A model generated the notes under the pieces. The model had not been told where the DNA came from. It did not search any database and was given only the letters and a program-made list of their open reading frames with translations. Shown here piece after piece: positions 41,541 to 53,952 of a stretch of 64,000 nucleotides of DNA; position 1 is the first letter of the stretch, and the number at the start of each line of letters is the position of its first letter. A program made the translations under genes and the position numbers. Origin of the DNA: Pegoplata infirma (Eukaryota > Arthropoda > Insecta > Diptera > Anthomyiidae); the NCBI GenBank assembly GCA_963921195.1, contig OY992540.1, positions 77,241,337-77,305,336 on the forward strand, read 5' to 3'.

Positions 41541-42445
41541 TATTTGAACTAAATTCGGCTCAAACGAATTTAACAATAATTTGTTTTTTAATTTGGTTAC
41601 ATGTTGGAGTGTATGAAATATTCGGCACAGTCGAATTTAATATGGCATTCACACTAGCGACCTTAAACAAGTTGTTTAACAAAACACCAGTAGCAGAATA
41701 AAAACGTAATGGACACAGAACAAAGACTTTTTTAAACATCTCATTCTTGAACACTTCAAAACAGCAAGTGTGAACGCCGTATAACACTCTAACTTGTTTT
41801 ATTTGAATTCGTAGATATCTTATGAATCTAGAAATATTTGGAGCCAAAGTATTTTTTTGTGGTTGGCTTTGTTGTCACACAATTTATTTAAATTTTATTT
41901 TAATTATAATAAAAATTAAATTGACCACATCAGACATTAGTAAACCACAGTTTTTATACAAAAATAACACTTTATGTATCATTTATTTATCTTCTACTTG
42001 TATTAAAAAAGAAAATGGAGTTTATCTGGGCTGTGATTTTTATAACAATTAAGTAACAAATTAATATAACAGTTACGTAACTACTGTGTTAGTTATTTTT
42101 GGGACAACTACATTTTCAGTAAAAACAACTAACATATATAGTTGTTTTAACTGGCAAAAGAGAGAATTGTATTTCAAAAAAGTATGAATAAAAATTAAAA
42201 TAATGTACATTAATCATGTAACTACAGTACATTATAATAAACATTTCTATTTTATAAAGAAGGGAAATTACCAAAAAGTAAAACAAAATGGAGAGAGAAA
42301 AAAATTTGCAATAAAAACAACTAATACACATGTACTCAAAAGAAGGTATCCCATATGATAGTTTCCGATTTTTCGGAATTACTGATTTAAGCAAAATTTG
42401 TCTAGGACTTTAACCCCCAATTTCTGTAACGATTTTAAATCGATA
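41541..42445. other. Unrecognised AT-rich stretch
   Basis: Includes a short inverted pair TGGCATTCACACTAGC / TGTGAACGCCGTATAAC (41643, 41770) and an AACTAC-family remnant at 42070-42160. No gene supported. Confidence 0.35.
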
Positions 42446-44667
42446 TAGGGTGACCGTGCCTAAGTTCGGCATGTACCAGTAGTCGGCACTTTTTGAATTT
42501 AAACGTAAATAAATAAGAATTATAAAAGTAAAATATTTAAATAAGATTAAATTTACATTAAAAATATATTAATCTTTTTGTTTCCAATGATTAAATTGGA
42601 CTAAGATGATTATTTTGTCCTCGTTTTATCCTTTTTTTGAAAACAGTTTTTTAGAATGTGAGAAATTGCTTCTTTTTAAGAAATTTTTTAGTGAATAGAC
42701 CAATTTTAAAAGCAATGTAATTATATTAATTTATGTTTTATTTGAACTCTTATGGTTTCTAGGGGAAGATATTAATTAAAATATTGTTTTAAATGTTAAA
42801 AGTTACAAAAAAACATTTTTTTATCTTTTTTTAAGAGATGCCGCCATTAGGAACAACAATTTTTTACAATTGCCAATAGTCGGCATAGGTGTGCCGACTA
42901 CTGGTAAATTAGAATTTTTCTATGTTTCCTATAGTCGGCATCAGTTTTTCTTCCTTATTTTATTTAAACCTTTCAACCATTTTCAGATGTAATTCGTAAA
43001 AGATCAATTGAAATTCGATTTCATTTGGAATTTGAAAAGATCAAAAAAAATTCAAAAATTATCAATTAAAATTTAAAAATTTCATTGAAATTGGAATCAA
43101 AATTCCCAAAAATCAATCCGAATCCGAAAAAGATTAATTTAAATTCAAAAATAAAGAACTAAAATTAAAGAAATATCAATCAAAATTAGTAAATTATCAA
43201 TTTAAATTCCGAAAAAATCACTGAAAATTGTAATAGCTCTTTTACGAATTTAAAGCGATCTGCTTTGAATTTAATTCAATTAGAATTTCAATTAATATTT
43301 TACAAATTTGAATTGATCTTTTTTTAATTTCAATTAATATCTTCAAATTTACATTGCTCTCTTATGAGTTTTAATTGAGATTTAACAAATTTTAATTTAT
43401 TCTTTTAAATTTATTTTTTTTTTCAATTGATGTTTTACAAGTGTTTTTTAAACATTTTTTTCGAATTTCCATTGGAGTTTTCGAATTCCAGCTGGAATCT
43501 TCAAATTTGAATCGATATTTTTCATGGACCAATTGGAGTCCAGAGTTTCAACTGGACTTTGAGTTTCATTTAATCCATCTCGAATTTGAAATAGAATCTT
43601 TGAATTTTCTTTGATATTTTTCATATTTCAATTGAAATCATTAATTTTTAATTGACATTTTTCCAATTTCAAATGATGTTTTTCGAATTATAATTGATCT
43701 TTTTCAAATCTAATTTGAAACATAGAGTAAAAATAGTAAGAGGCTTAATGGGAGAAAGTATTGTGAAAACCTTGTTATGAACTCCGATTATCTCAAGGAA
43801 GAAAACTTTTTTTCTTCAGTTTCTTTTGAATGTATTCGTTTATTTATCTTTTTTTCTTCGGTTCCTTTTGAATGTATTCGTTTATTTTTTGTTTTTTCTT
43901 CGGTTCCTTTTGAATGTGTTCGTTTTTTTCTTCAATTCCTTTTGAATGTATTCGTTTTTTTTCCTTTTTTCTTCGATTTCCTTTTGTGCGTATTCTGGTT
44001 TTCACTCCCGAGATAATCAGAGTTTACGGCTAAAAATCAAATTTCGAAAAGGAAAGGTTTTTCACCCATTAATCCTCTTACTATTTTTACTCTATGCTAA
44101 AAATCAAATTTCGAAAAGGAAAGGTTTTTCACCCATTAATCCTCTTACTATTTTTACTCTATGTTTGAAATCTTCGAATTTCAATTAATCTTTTTTAAAT
44201 TTTTAATGAAATTTTAAAATTTTAATTGGAATTTCAAATGGAGTTTTTGAACTTCAAATAAAATATTTTAATTTCAAATAGAATCTTCGAACTTGAAATC
44301 GAATTTTTGAACTTCAAACTGAAAAGATTCAGTTCGGACTACTTCTTATTACTACTACATCTAAAAATTAAGTAGTCATGTAGGTGCAAACATAACTGAA
44401 AAAGTCATGCCGACTATTGGATCACCACATGCCGAATATTGGGAAATGCATGCCGACCACTGGCAAATATGGTGTATTTTACAAAATATATAAATAAGTT
44501 AAATTTAATAAATAATTTGTTTAAAACTGTTAATTACACTTAAAACAAAACCCTTTTTTGAAGTGGAATATCTAGGTGCCATTCCAATAGCATGCTTACA
44601 TACGTAAGGACCCTAGTTTGAAAACAAAAAAAATGTTAAAGTGCCGACTACTGGTACACTTACCCTA
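42446..44667. mobile_element. TAGGGTGACC-ended element of 2.2 kb with CCGACTACTGG repeats
   Basis: Ends TAGGGTGACCGTGCC and GTACACTTACCCTA. Just inside them GTACCAGTAGTCGGCACTTT pairs with AAAGTGCCGACTACTGGTAC. More copies of GCCGACTA.TGG lie near 42890 and 44405-44460. hAT-like ends, but no 8-bp TSD; both flanks read TA. Holds the 43721 insertion and minisatellite sequence. Confidence 0.65.
43721..44163. mobile_element. CATAGAG-ended element with 7-bp TSD and internal tandem repeats
   Basis: Ends CATAGAGTAAAAATAGTAAG and CTTACTATTTTTACTCTATG, flanked by TTTGAAA on both sides (43714-43720, 44164-44170). The middle has five diverged units of TTCCTTTTGAATGTATTCG. The right arm is duplicated in tandem (67 bp at 44029-44095 and 44096-44162). 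Confidence 0.78.
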
Positions 44668-45460
44668 TAAATGTACATCCGTCTGTCCGTATGTCTGTTA
44701 AAAACAAGCTAACTTTTGAAAGTCTATTCCAAGGCTTTTGTAGATTGGCACATATATTTTAAATTTACCGCTACAGGTTGGTATTGAATTTCAGAAACAT
44801 CGCACATTGGGGCAGCTATATGGGGGCCCTTGGCAAAAAGTCAAAAACTGAAACCGCGAATTTTGAAAAACGGGTAGCACCAATGGAAAGACAACAAAAT
44901 TCTGCATATAACCTCATACTTATTTTTTATTTTTAGCTTAGGGCCTTCCAATAGGAAGGGTTCAAAGTCAAGCAAAAATATGTTAAATTATTAAATTAAA
45001 ATAATTTAAATTTGAAGGCAATGTTTGGTGCACTAAAAGATACATAAAACGTCCACACTCCGAAATTTTTTGAATGCCTCATGATTAAGAATTATGTGAG
45101 GAACATTTTTGGACCGCTAAAGCTATAAACACATGCAAAAAAGTTATACTTTTAGGGGATTTTCAAATAGGCCATTAAGATTATAAAAATTAATAAAATT
45201 CATAATTTCAAAGGAATAAAAGTATACTGCGAATTGCACTGAATTGATACTACTCATATGTGGAATATAGAGCGACATGTATACAACAAGATTCCAAGTA
45301 AAACGGTTGCCTTAATTTGCCTTTAGGCCATGTTATCGCGGTTTTAAAAACCCTCTAAAATCGAAAAAAAATAAAATATTAAGTGTTTTATAGAATTTAA
45401 TTATAAATCTTACAAATTTCGATATATAAGAAAATAAGCAACAAAGGAGGATTAAGCGAT
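44668..45460. other. Unrecognised; short TATACCCTCC-family fragment at left
   Basis: TACATCCGTCTGTCCGTATG at 44673-44692 belongs to the family of 34170. The rest has no match in the window. Confidence 0.35.
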
Positions 45461-45464
45461 TTTA

Positions 45465-45790
45465 TATAAGGGGTTCCGGACTAAATTTCCAACTCACAAA
45501 TTTTATTCGAATATATGAGTGGTTCCACACTAAATGTCCAACTTAAAAATTTTATTCGTATTTATTTCTACCTTACTCTTTCGATTATCAATTCTGAAGT
45601 TACTATTTCGATATTCTTAAAAAATAAATACTATTTGGCGATTTTATATGCGGGGTTTCACACTCAATTTCCAATCAACAAATTTTATTCATATCAATTT
45701 CGAAGTTACTGTTTTGATAATCTTAAAAAATAATAAGTTAGAGGGATTTATATATGAGTGGTTTCACACTAAATTTTCAACTCACGTATT
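45465..45790 (+). repeat. Degenerate tandem repeat (GGTTCCACACTAAATTTCCAAC)
   Basis: Four units containing GG.TTC..CACTAAAT.TCCAA and AATTTTATTC at about 45470, 45522, 45655 and 45762, spaced 50-130 bases. Confidence 0.65.
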
Positions 45791-46524
45791 TTAATGGTAT
45801 CCATTTTGATTTTTTTTATATTTTCTTGGAGGAGAAATATTACAATCCTTTTTTATGGATTTCTGCTTTTTGATTTTATTTTTTGTTAAATATAAATTTG
45901 CATTGTTTTCGCAAAATCGAAAAAAATGGTTTTGTACACACTTTTTACTCGCTTTTTTACATTCAATTATTTTTACTTGATTTGTTCTCAAAAAAATTCA
46001 CACAATTTTTTTTGCATGTTTTTTTGAAAAATGCTAAAAAATATTATATAATTAAATATTTCTTATTCACATTTGTTAAAAAAAATAGTTTTTATTGTTT
46101 CTGAATTGTATTTTTTGATATTTTTTTTGCAATTTTTTTTTTGCAAACTCTTACAGAAACCAGAAAGTATATGTATTTTATTATTCCAACTGAGTTTGTT
46201 TTTTTTTAACGTAATTAAAGATTTTAAAAACAAAAAAAAAAACATTAAATGAACATAATATTGCAAAAATTTCAGAATTTTGCAAGGTAACCATGAAATT
46301 TTATAATGCAAATATGATCTACAGATTGTCCCCTTTACAACGGTACCACACACTCTTATTAAAAATAAGCGGTTTATTTAATGCCAAGAATCGTATATGT
46401 TTGCCCCAATGTGCATCGGTGGAGTGGCTCAATAGTTATAATTTTGGCAGGTCTTCGCGAATTTACATGTTAAAAAACACGATAACACGCTAAAGACAAC
46501 ATGGAAGGTTGCTTGACACATACA
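45791..46524. other. AT-rich, no gene recognised
   Basis: Long T and A runs. A slightly GC-richer patch near 46370-46440 (CCCAATGTGCATCGGTGGAG) has no recognisable match. Confidence 0.35.
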
Positions 46525-48048
46525 TGAGGCATTCCACACCAAATATCCAGCGAAAAAAAACACGTGTACCATAAACTTCTGAATAGCTTGTATGGATAGC
46601 CCTATATAGAACTTAGAAAATTGCGTTTTTGGTTTTTCAATTTTTGAAAAACTGGGCTTAGGAGGCGTGGTCAAATATTGGAAAAATGGTCAAATTTGTG
46701 GCGAGTTGCCTTGATTAAATATTTATCACATTAAAACGGAATGCACCACAATCTTAAAAATTTACATTCTTATATAGTTTTGTATGGGCTATCGATTAAA
46801 ATTTTTATTTTTGGAAAATTTTCAGAACCCGTTCTGAAATTTTCCATTTTTTAAAAAAGTCAATTTATCAAAAATCCGGCCACTTTTTTTTTTTTTTTTA
46901 GAGTTTAGATGTTTAGATGTTTGTCCACACAAAAAAATTCAGAAAAACATTTTTCGTTTTTTTTTCGAGAAAATCGCATTTGAATTTTAAATTTCACAAC
47001 TATTTGTAATTTGCTTGTACCCTGCAAAAAAAGTCATTACCACTTCTCAGTGGAGTGCTTTAAAACTATAACAAATGTAATGAAATACAACAAAAATAAC
47101 AAAAAACACAAGGCAAAAACACACAAACAGTTTTTTCTACTCCAGAATACATAGATATTCAGCACTTAACTCATTACCTATCGCGACACCTCCATACAAA
47201 TGTAAGTAGATATTCAGTAGATAAGAACTACTCCGTGGAAGTAGTTGGAAGTTGTTTGAAAGCTCGGAGTACTTCTTATCTACTGAATATCTACTTACTT
47301 TTGTATGGGAGTGTCGCGGAAGGTAATGAGTTAAGTGCTGAATAACAACTTTTTATGGAGTAGAAAAAACTGTTTGTGTGTTTTTTTCTTGTGTTTTTTG
47401 TTATTTTTGTTGTATTTCATTACATTTATTGTAGTTTTAAAGCACTCCAAATAGAAGTACTCCGCACTTTTTTTGCTGGGTATTTTCTTGTATTAACGTT
47501 GCGAATGAGTAATATTCATGCAATTAATAATACTCATTCGCATAATACAAGAAAATAGAAGCAAATTGCAAAATTGGTTTGAAATTTAAAATTCATATGC
47601 GATTTTCTCGAAAAAAAACGAAAAATGTTTTTCTGAATTTTTTTTGTGTGGATGGACAAACATCTAAACTTTAAAAAAAAATTAAAAAGTGGCCGGATTT
47701 TTGATAAATTGACTTTTTTAAAAAATGGAAAATTTCAGAACGGGTTCTGAAAATTTTCCAAAGAAAAAAATTTTATTCGATAGCCCATAAAAACCTATAT
47801 AAGAATGTTAATTTTTGAGATTGTGGTGCATTCCGTTTTAATGTGATAAATATTTAATCAAGGCAACTCGCCACAAATTAGACAATTTTTCCAATATTTG
47901 ACCACGCCTTCTAAGCCCAGTTTTTGAAAATTAGAAAAACCAAAAACGCAATTTTCTTAATTCCATATAGGGCTATCCAAACAACCAATTCAGAAATTTA
48001 CGGGACACATGTTTTTCTGTAGCGGGACATTTGGTGTGGAATGCCTCA
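46525..48048. mobile_element. Foldback family A copy with nested MITE
   Basis: Ends TGAGGCATTCCACACC and GGTGTGGAATGCCTCA. The flanking dinucleotide is CA here instead of TA. Without the 47020-47480 insert it is about 1,060 bp. The GAATGAGTAATATTCATGC centre lies near 47500. Confidence 0.85.
47020..47480. mobile_element. TA-flanked foldback MITE nested in family A, 461 bp
   Basis: Ends CCCTGCAAAAAAAGT and ACTTTTTTTGCTGGG with TA duplicated (47018-47019, 47481-47482). Long arms pair, e.g. AGATATTCAGTAGATAAGAA with TTCTTATCTACTGAATATCT. Empty site: TTGCTTGTATTTTCTTG at 56052. Confidence 0.88.
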
Positions 48049-49300
48049 CATATGTTTGTCATTTTCCGAGTCAGATTTCTGTGAAATCGGTCAAGTGCTG
48101 CAAAAGCTATGAGCAAAACCGTTAATTTTCGATTGGGTTCACCTTAAATTCACGTGTGAAAAAAACGCTGAGCAGGATTTTAAAACATTGGTAAGCCAAA
48201 AATATTTTGTCACTCAAAAAATGTTTAATCTAAAAAAAAAAAAATTTAGACTCGAAAAAATGTTTACAGTTTTTGTTGTGGAGGGTATTCATGGATTCGG
48301 CCAAGTCGAATTGAGCTTCTCTACTTGTAAATCAGTCGTTTAATTAATGAACGTTAAGTTCAAAAGAGAATTTTTAAAATTGCCTTGTCCGAATTGGGAC
48401 TGTGGAATGTACAGTGTGCATGTATGCAAATTTCATAAAAAAATTGCCAATTATCAGATGGGATACCTTCCTTGTTAGTACATAAAATATTAATTTAAAA
48501 ATGGCGTTATATTACGAAATTGATTAAATTTAAAAAAAAAAATGTATTTATGACTTGTTTATATTAAAACTCACTTAAATTTCAAAACAATTAAGAATGT
48601 AATGACAATAAGTATTTTCAAGGTATCTACTTTTGTGAAGATTTTTTATTTTTTTAATTTTATTTAGCAAGTTAATATATGTTTTTTTTTTTTGTTTTTA
48701 ATTTTATTTTTCTTAATACATTGTCGTTTAAATGAGATAACAAATTGTACTTCAAAAAGTCTCATATAAAACCATTTTAAGTAGAGAATATAACTTGATT
48801 TTTTTTTTTTTAATTTTTTTGCTACAATAAAATCACAAAGAAATAAATACTGAAAAAAATACAATTGCAATTTTTCTTATTAATATTATGTATTTACCCA
48901 AAAAAAGTATAAACTGCAGGTGTATTTGTTTTTATTGCCACTTTTTCAATACGTTTTTCTTAAAAAAAAAAATTAAACAAAATGTCTTTTTTCACATAAA
49001 GTTTATGAATAATTAAATTGTTTTATTTTGTTTAATTTTTTGACACAGTTATTTATTTAGCAATTATTTATTATTTTTAATAAATTTTTTTATTTTAATT
49101 AAAATCATTTTATTTAAAGAAAAATCTGAACGCTAATAAAAAACACTGTGACAAGTTGAAAATATACAAACGTATTAAAAATAACAAAAATAGCAATCAT
49201 CTGTAAACAGTCAACGTCAACAAAAATGTCTGTGATGGGAGTATAAAATTACTGTGAGTTTAAATAAGATTTCAAAAATGTATGCACACTAAACCAACTT
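48049..49300. other. Mostly unique AT-rich sequence
   Basis: A TATACCCTCC-family remnant (GAGGGTATTCATGGATTCGG) is at 48282-48301. Otherwise no recognisable repeat or gene. Confidence 0.35.
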
Positions 49301-49309
49301 AACGGCACA

Positions 49310-49520
49310 TGTCATGCAACCAAATTCATGGAATCTATGAATCAATTCATTGGCTAAATGAATATTCATTAGTATTGTGAAATATTTCATAGAATTTTAT
49401 TCATAGATTTTGTTAAGATTCATAGATAAAAATCATAGACTTAATGAATGTCATTCATATAAAAAAATGACCTAATTTTTTTAATAATTAAAATAATGTT
49501 ACAATAATTGAAATAGTTGA
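49310..49520. repeat. ATTCATAGA-rich repeat preceding tRNA-like module
   Basis: Repeats of AATTCATGGAATCTATGAA, TCATAGATTTTG and the like in both orientations. Similar text (TTTTCATAGCCGATGAAC) follows the other tRNA-like module near 53055. Confidence 0.5.
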
Positions 49521-49557
49521 ATAAATATATTAAAAAATAAAAACATAAAAAATCATT

Positions 49558-49641
49558 GCTGCCCTGGCCGGTATTCGAACCTAACACCTACCGGGTGTGG
49601 TGGTTATTGTCGACGCCTTAGCAATCAGCGCCGCCAAAAGA
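49558..49641 (-). ncRNA. tRNA-like module with strong B box
   Basis: On the minus strand GATTGCTAAGGCGTCGAC gives an A-box-like segment and TTAGGTTCGAATACCGG a near-consensus B box. A TGATTTTTT tract lies downstream. Clearly more GC-rich than its surroundings. Stems pair only in part, so it is tRNA-derived at best. Confidence 0.5.
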
Positions 49642-49777
49642 GGAAAATCTCGTTAACTAACACTTAGTTTTATAACGTTCACTAATTTTTTTTATTTTTA
49701 TTTTTTCTACAAACCCACCCAGCAAAAACTTGCATTACCAAGTAATGAAATGTGTAATGGGAAATTCAAAAGTTATA

Positions 49778-51058
49778 CACTGAGGGAAAAAAACATATTT
49801 AAATCAAATATGTTCGAGTTTATTTTAAGTATGCTACATATTTTTGGAAAAAATTCAAATTTTAATATTGTTTTTGATTGATTTTAACATAACATGTTTG
49901 TTTTAAAATTGCATACAATTTTGATTTAAAATTGATCACTTTAAATTTAAAATGCTGTCATTAAAAGTCGTTAAAAATTTTAAAAATATCTTGTTCAAAT
50001 ATTTGTATTAAAAACAATATTTTTCATGGTTATTTTAAAGTTGAACAATTTTAATTTTTGACATTTTGTTTTTTGACATTTTGTTTTTTGACATTTCAAG
50101 TTTTTTTTTCAAGAAATATAATAAAGTTGGGCAATTTTATTTTAAGTAGAAACAATGTTAAAATATTGTTTTATTAAAAAAAGACGTCAATTTTTTCACT
50201 TCTCTAGATGTGACGAGTTTTAAGTGAAATTTATTAAATTAACTAATATAAAATTAAAAAAAAAATAAAAAACTAATGTGGAAAAGAAAATTATTAACAA
50301 AAAAAACAAAAATAAAACTGAAAAAGTTAAAAAACAAGTGAAAAAAATATAAAAACAGAAAAATATAAAAAAAAGTGCTACAGAATGAGGAGAGGATGTA
50401 TCTATATAATTGGCAGAAAATGAAGACTTCTTTAGTTTTTCATATATGGTATATAAGTATTAATCTAAATGTGGTTATTTTTTTTTGTATTTAATTACAT
50501 TTGTTGTATACAATTATAATTAGATGTAGTGCTACAATTAGGGAAGAAGTACATCCAAGGCTTTGGCTTTGATTTTTTTATGTATAGCGAAAACCAAAGC
50601 CATCAAGCAATATTTAAAGCCAAAGCCTTAGATGTAATTCTACCCTTAAATGTTCAATTAGAGTAGTGTTCTTTTTTTTTTTTGCTGTGTTATTAAAAAA
50701 TGTTGTAAAAATAATTTGAAAATAAAAAAAAAAACTAAAACAAAGATATGTATTGTTTTATTTTAAATTTCATGGTTTATGGGTAAGTAAAAAGCTACAA
50801 AAGACATTTGTCCCATATTTAAATTAATATTGGTCAACTTTAAATTAAAATTTTTTGCATATTTAAATTTAACATGGCCAATTTTAAAACAATATTGTTA
50901 TATCTTAATTTTAAAATGTTGTCGACCAATCGTGGCATGTTAAAAACAACTAGAAACATATTTAAATTAAATAAAAACAAACTTTGTTCTATTTCGTCAC
51001 TGTTTTATATTTAATTTAAAGTTGTTTCTGTTTGATTTTAACATTTTTTTTCTTAGTG
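49778..51058. mobile_element. TA-flanked element of TTTAAATT-rich sequence, 1,281 bp
   Basis: Ends CACTGAGGGAAAAAAACAT and AACATTTTTTTTCTTAGTG with TA duplicated (49776-49777, 51059-51060). Interior repeats AAATATGTTCGAG-like and ATTTTAAATTTAAAATG-like sequence on both arms. No coding frame. Confidence 0.7.
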
Positions 51059-51059
51059 T

Positions 51060-51780
51060 AACTACTTCTGATTCGAATTACCTTTCCCATTACATTTACA
51101 AGCAAATGTGCCAAATGTAATGATTACACTGTGCTACAGTAAACAAATACTTCTGATGTGACATAGTAAAGGTGGTTGGTCTTGTCGAGTAGATCACAAA
51201 AATGCCCATTAAACTTGCCAGACACCCTCAAATTTTAGAGTTTTTGTCAAAAAACGTTTTTTTGGGACTTTTCTCACTAAACCATGTGTAACTTAAACAT
51301 TTTTCAACCGATTTTAAATTTTTAAACTGTTTTGGATAGAAGAAGGATAGGGCTTTTCATGTTTGGTTGATACGTAAAAGATAGATATCTATTGATTTTT
51401 TCTATAAAATAAATTTTTTTTGTTATTTTTTGAAAATTTTTCGAGTTTATCGATTTTTTCTGCTATAGTTCGTTTAACAACCTCTATATTTATGAGCGTT
51501 TTTTAAAGATAATTTAATTCTAAATACGATAAGCTTTATCCTGAAAAAATCGGAAAATAATTGACAGAGTTGTGATCATTTTTCTAAAAAAGAAAATTAA
51601 GATTTTGCAGGAAATCGCCGTTCAGATAACCCAGGCAAAAAAAAAATAAATTTATCATAAATGGTCATGTACAATATTTTTAAAGGTTTTTGGCGCGCTG
51701 AATCCGAATCTGGCCTTTAAATTGCTCTATCTCGTCAGGTTTTTGAGATATTTAACATAAATTGATATATCAAAAACTTA
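51060..51780. other. Unrecognised sequence inside the outer repeat
   Basis: The stretch GCGCGCTGAATCCGAATCTGGCC (about 51694-51716) resembles GCGCGTAATCTGAATCTGGCC near 26721 in the 26351 element, so part may be shared repeat. Confidence 0.4.
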
Positions 51781-51804
51781 ATAAGATAGCGCAATTTCAG
51801 GGTC

Positions 51805-51902
51805 GGGAAAGCTGCCTTCAAAGGGCAAAGTTGCCCTCAAGGTTGGTATAAAGTTGCCCTCAAGGTCGGGGTAGGGAAAGTTGCCCTCAAGGTTGGTATT
51901 AA
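51805..51902 (+). repeat. Short tandem repeat AAAGTTGCCCTCAAGGTTGG
   Basis: Three to four units of GTTGCCCTCAAGGT[T/C]GG, spaced 23-33 bases. Confidence 0.8.
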
Positions 51903-52904
51903 CACGCAAAATATTGGACAATGGCTTTGGGTTCCTTTTTTGACTTGAAAATTGGGAACTTCCGAACAAAGTGAAAAAAAAAAATTAGAATTTACTGAGA
52001 AAGTAATTTTGTGGTGAATTTTTTTTGTGGTATATAAATTTTGTCTGTTAAAATTTTTTTTCTTCGAAAAATATTTTTTTTAAAATTAATTTCAAAATTC
52101 AATAAAGGCCAAATTGATTAATACGAAATTTTTTTTTTTTGTCTACAGGTCCAAAATTTTTGTGTTAATAAAATTAAAGGCAACCTTCCCGATCTTGACG
52201 TAAAAAGCTTTATTTAATTTGCCTTAGTGTAAATATCTACAAATAGCGCGTCCCGAATTCTGATTTTTCTAGTTTGAAAAGGCTTATTCCCAAAACGATG
52301 CGCAATTAGGACCCTTTTACGGGAAAAATAAAAAAAAAATCAGTTTTATCTCAATGTCAGTGCAGTTTTTTAGATGCAAACCTTGACCAAAATTACTCCA
52401 TGAAAATTGTATTACTATTTTTCCCGTGTACAATACACTGCCCAACTTTTTGCTTAATTTTTTTGACAAAAAAAATATTTTTTTTTATTTCTTTTTATCA
52501 AAATGCACTGATAGGGAAGTATTTTTATGAAAAAAATGTCACAATATTCACAAAAATAGAAAAAATAACAAAAAAAAATATTTTTTTTTTTAAATATTAC
52601 AAAATATGCAAGAAAATATGTAGTTTAAGCAAAATATGCAAAAACATGCATTTTCATCAAAATATGCAAAAATATGCACTAAAAAATCGATGCCATTTTT
52701 AAGGAAATTCGATGATTCGCAAAGATAAATATTTTAAGTTGTTCTCAAGCTAACGACAACAAACATGTATTTACATGAACCCCCTTGCCCTGGTCATTAC
52801 CAAGTTTTTGCTGGGCACACACAGCTTTTGGCAGAGCATTGAGACAGAGCATAAATAAATTAGATTTTAAGTGTTATTATTTGTTTATATAGAGTCTAAG
52901 TTTT

Positions 52905-52952
52905 AGAAACAACTGTTCTGTGTTCGAATCTCGGTAGGGATAAGTTAAAAAA
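52905..52952 (+). ncRNA. B-box-like tRNA remnant
   Basis: GTGTTCGAATCTCGGTAGGG matches a B box and T-arm. A possible A box (TTGGCAGAGCATTGAG, 52828) is about 90 bases upstream, too far for a plain tRNA. Probably a decayed tRNA-derived module. Confidence 0.35.
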
Positions 52953-53285
52953 CATATAAATTTTTAAAAATAGAAAATTGTAAATAAATTAAATAATAAA
53001 AAAAAAAATTAAATAATAAAATAATTAAAAATAGAATAAATAATATTTTTTTTTTCATAGCCGATGAACTTTTTCATAGGTTTCTGGTTTTCTGGAAATG
53101 AAAAACACTAGTTTTTTAATAAAAATTTGCACAGCACTTTTTTATACGTCTTAACGCGTTGAATACAATTCGCCAAAAAAAAAAAAAAATTTCTGTACGA
53201 AAAATATTTTACAATCTGAGACTTTTTATGTGGGAAACATGTCTATGAATTTGAGAATTTTGATGTAGGACAAATTTCTTCTATA

Positions 53286-53633
53286 CCCGTGTAAAAAAAA
53301 AATAGATCAAAACATATCTCCTTTGATAAAAACATATATGGATCATATCTAAATGGATATAATCAGATCCACTCCATATATATTCACATCTGCTTCAGAT
53401 ATGTTTTGATCCGTAAATTGAGTCTATCTGGCATATATGGCATATATGATCAGACATTTTCAGATATGTTCATATATGTAAAATTGTCAGATAGACTTAG
53501 TTTACGGATCAAAACATATCTGAAGCAGATGTGAATATATATGGAGTAGATCTGATTACATCCATTTAGATATGATCCATATATGTTTTTATCAAAGGAG
53601 ATATGTTTTGATATAATTATTTTTTTACACGGG
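53286..53633. mobile_element. TA-flanked palindromic MITE, 348 bp
   Basis: Ends CCCGTGTAAAAAAA and TTTTTTTACACGGG with TA duplicated (53284-53285, 53634-53635). The arms are almost perfect complements over 160 bp and include GATCAAAACATATCT / AGATATGTTTTGATC. Confidence 0.9.
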
Positions 53634-53637
53634 TAGA

Positions 53638-53881
53638 AAAAGTCTCAGATGTATACGAAAAATCTGTTAGATTCTGAAACTTTTTCTGTAAGAAAATTTA
53701 TAATTTGATTTAAAAATAAATTTTAAAATAAGTGTTGCTACATATTCTATTTATTATATCTCAGATGTCTCAGATGAATACGAAAAATCTGTTACGATTC
53801 TGAAACTTTTTCTGTAAGAAAATTTGAAATTTGATTTAAAAATAAATTTAAAAAAAAGTGTAGCTACATATTCTATTTATT
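53638..53881 (+). repeat. Tandem duplication of about 120 bp
   Basis: Two units share TCTCAGATG.ATACGAAAAATC, GAAACTTTTTCTGTAAGAAA and GCTACATATTCTATTTATTA. Confidence 0.8.
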
Positions 53882-53885
53882 ATAC

Positions 53886-53952
53886 ATATTCGTTTTAGCG
53901 AATTTACATATTCGTTTAAGCGAATTTACATATTCGTTTAAGCGAATTTATT
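53886..53952 (+). repeat. Three-copy 21-22 bp tandem repeat
   Basis: CATATTCGTTTAAGCGAATTT three times; each unit holds the palindrome AAATTCGCTTAAACGAAT. Confidence 0.85.

Larger units (their letters stand above)
49720..52818. repeat. CCCAGCAAAAACTTG-family element split by insertions
   Basis: Left end CCAGCAAAAACTTGCATTAC (49729) and right end GTCATTACCAAGTTTTTGCTGG (52795-52816) could be the termini of one element. The 49778-51058 insertion and about 1.6 kb of other sequence lie between. The pairing of the two ends is inference. Confidence 0.5.

Noticed and set aside
43777..44016. Phe-rich 79-codon plus-strand frame
   Set aside because: It is the translation of the TTCCTTTTGAATGTATTCG tandem repeat inside the 43721 element.
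42446..44667. Firm hAT assignment for the TAGGGTGACC-ended element
   Set aside because: The 8 bases on each side differ; only TA is shared, so the superfamily was left open.
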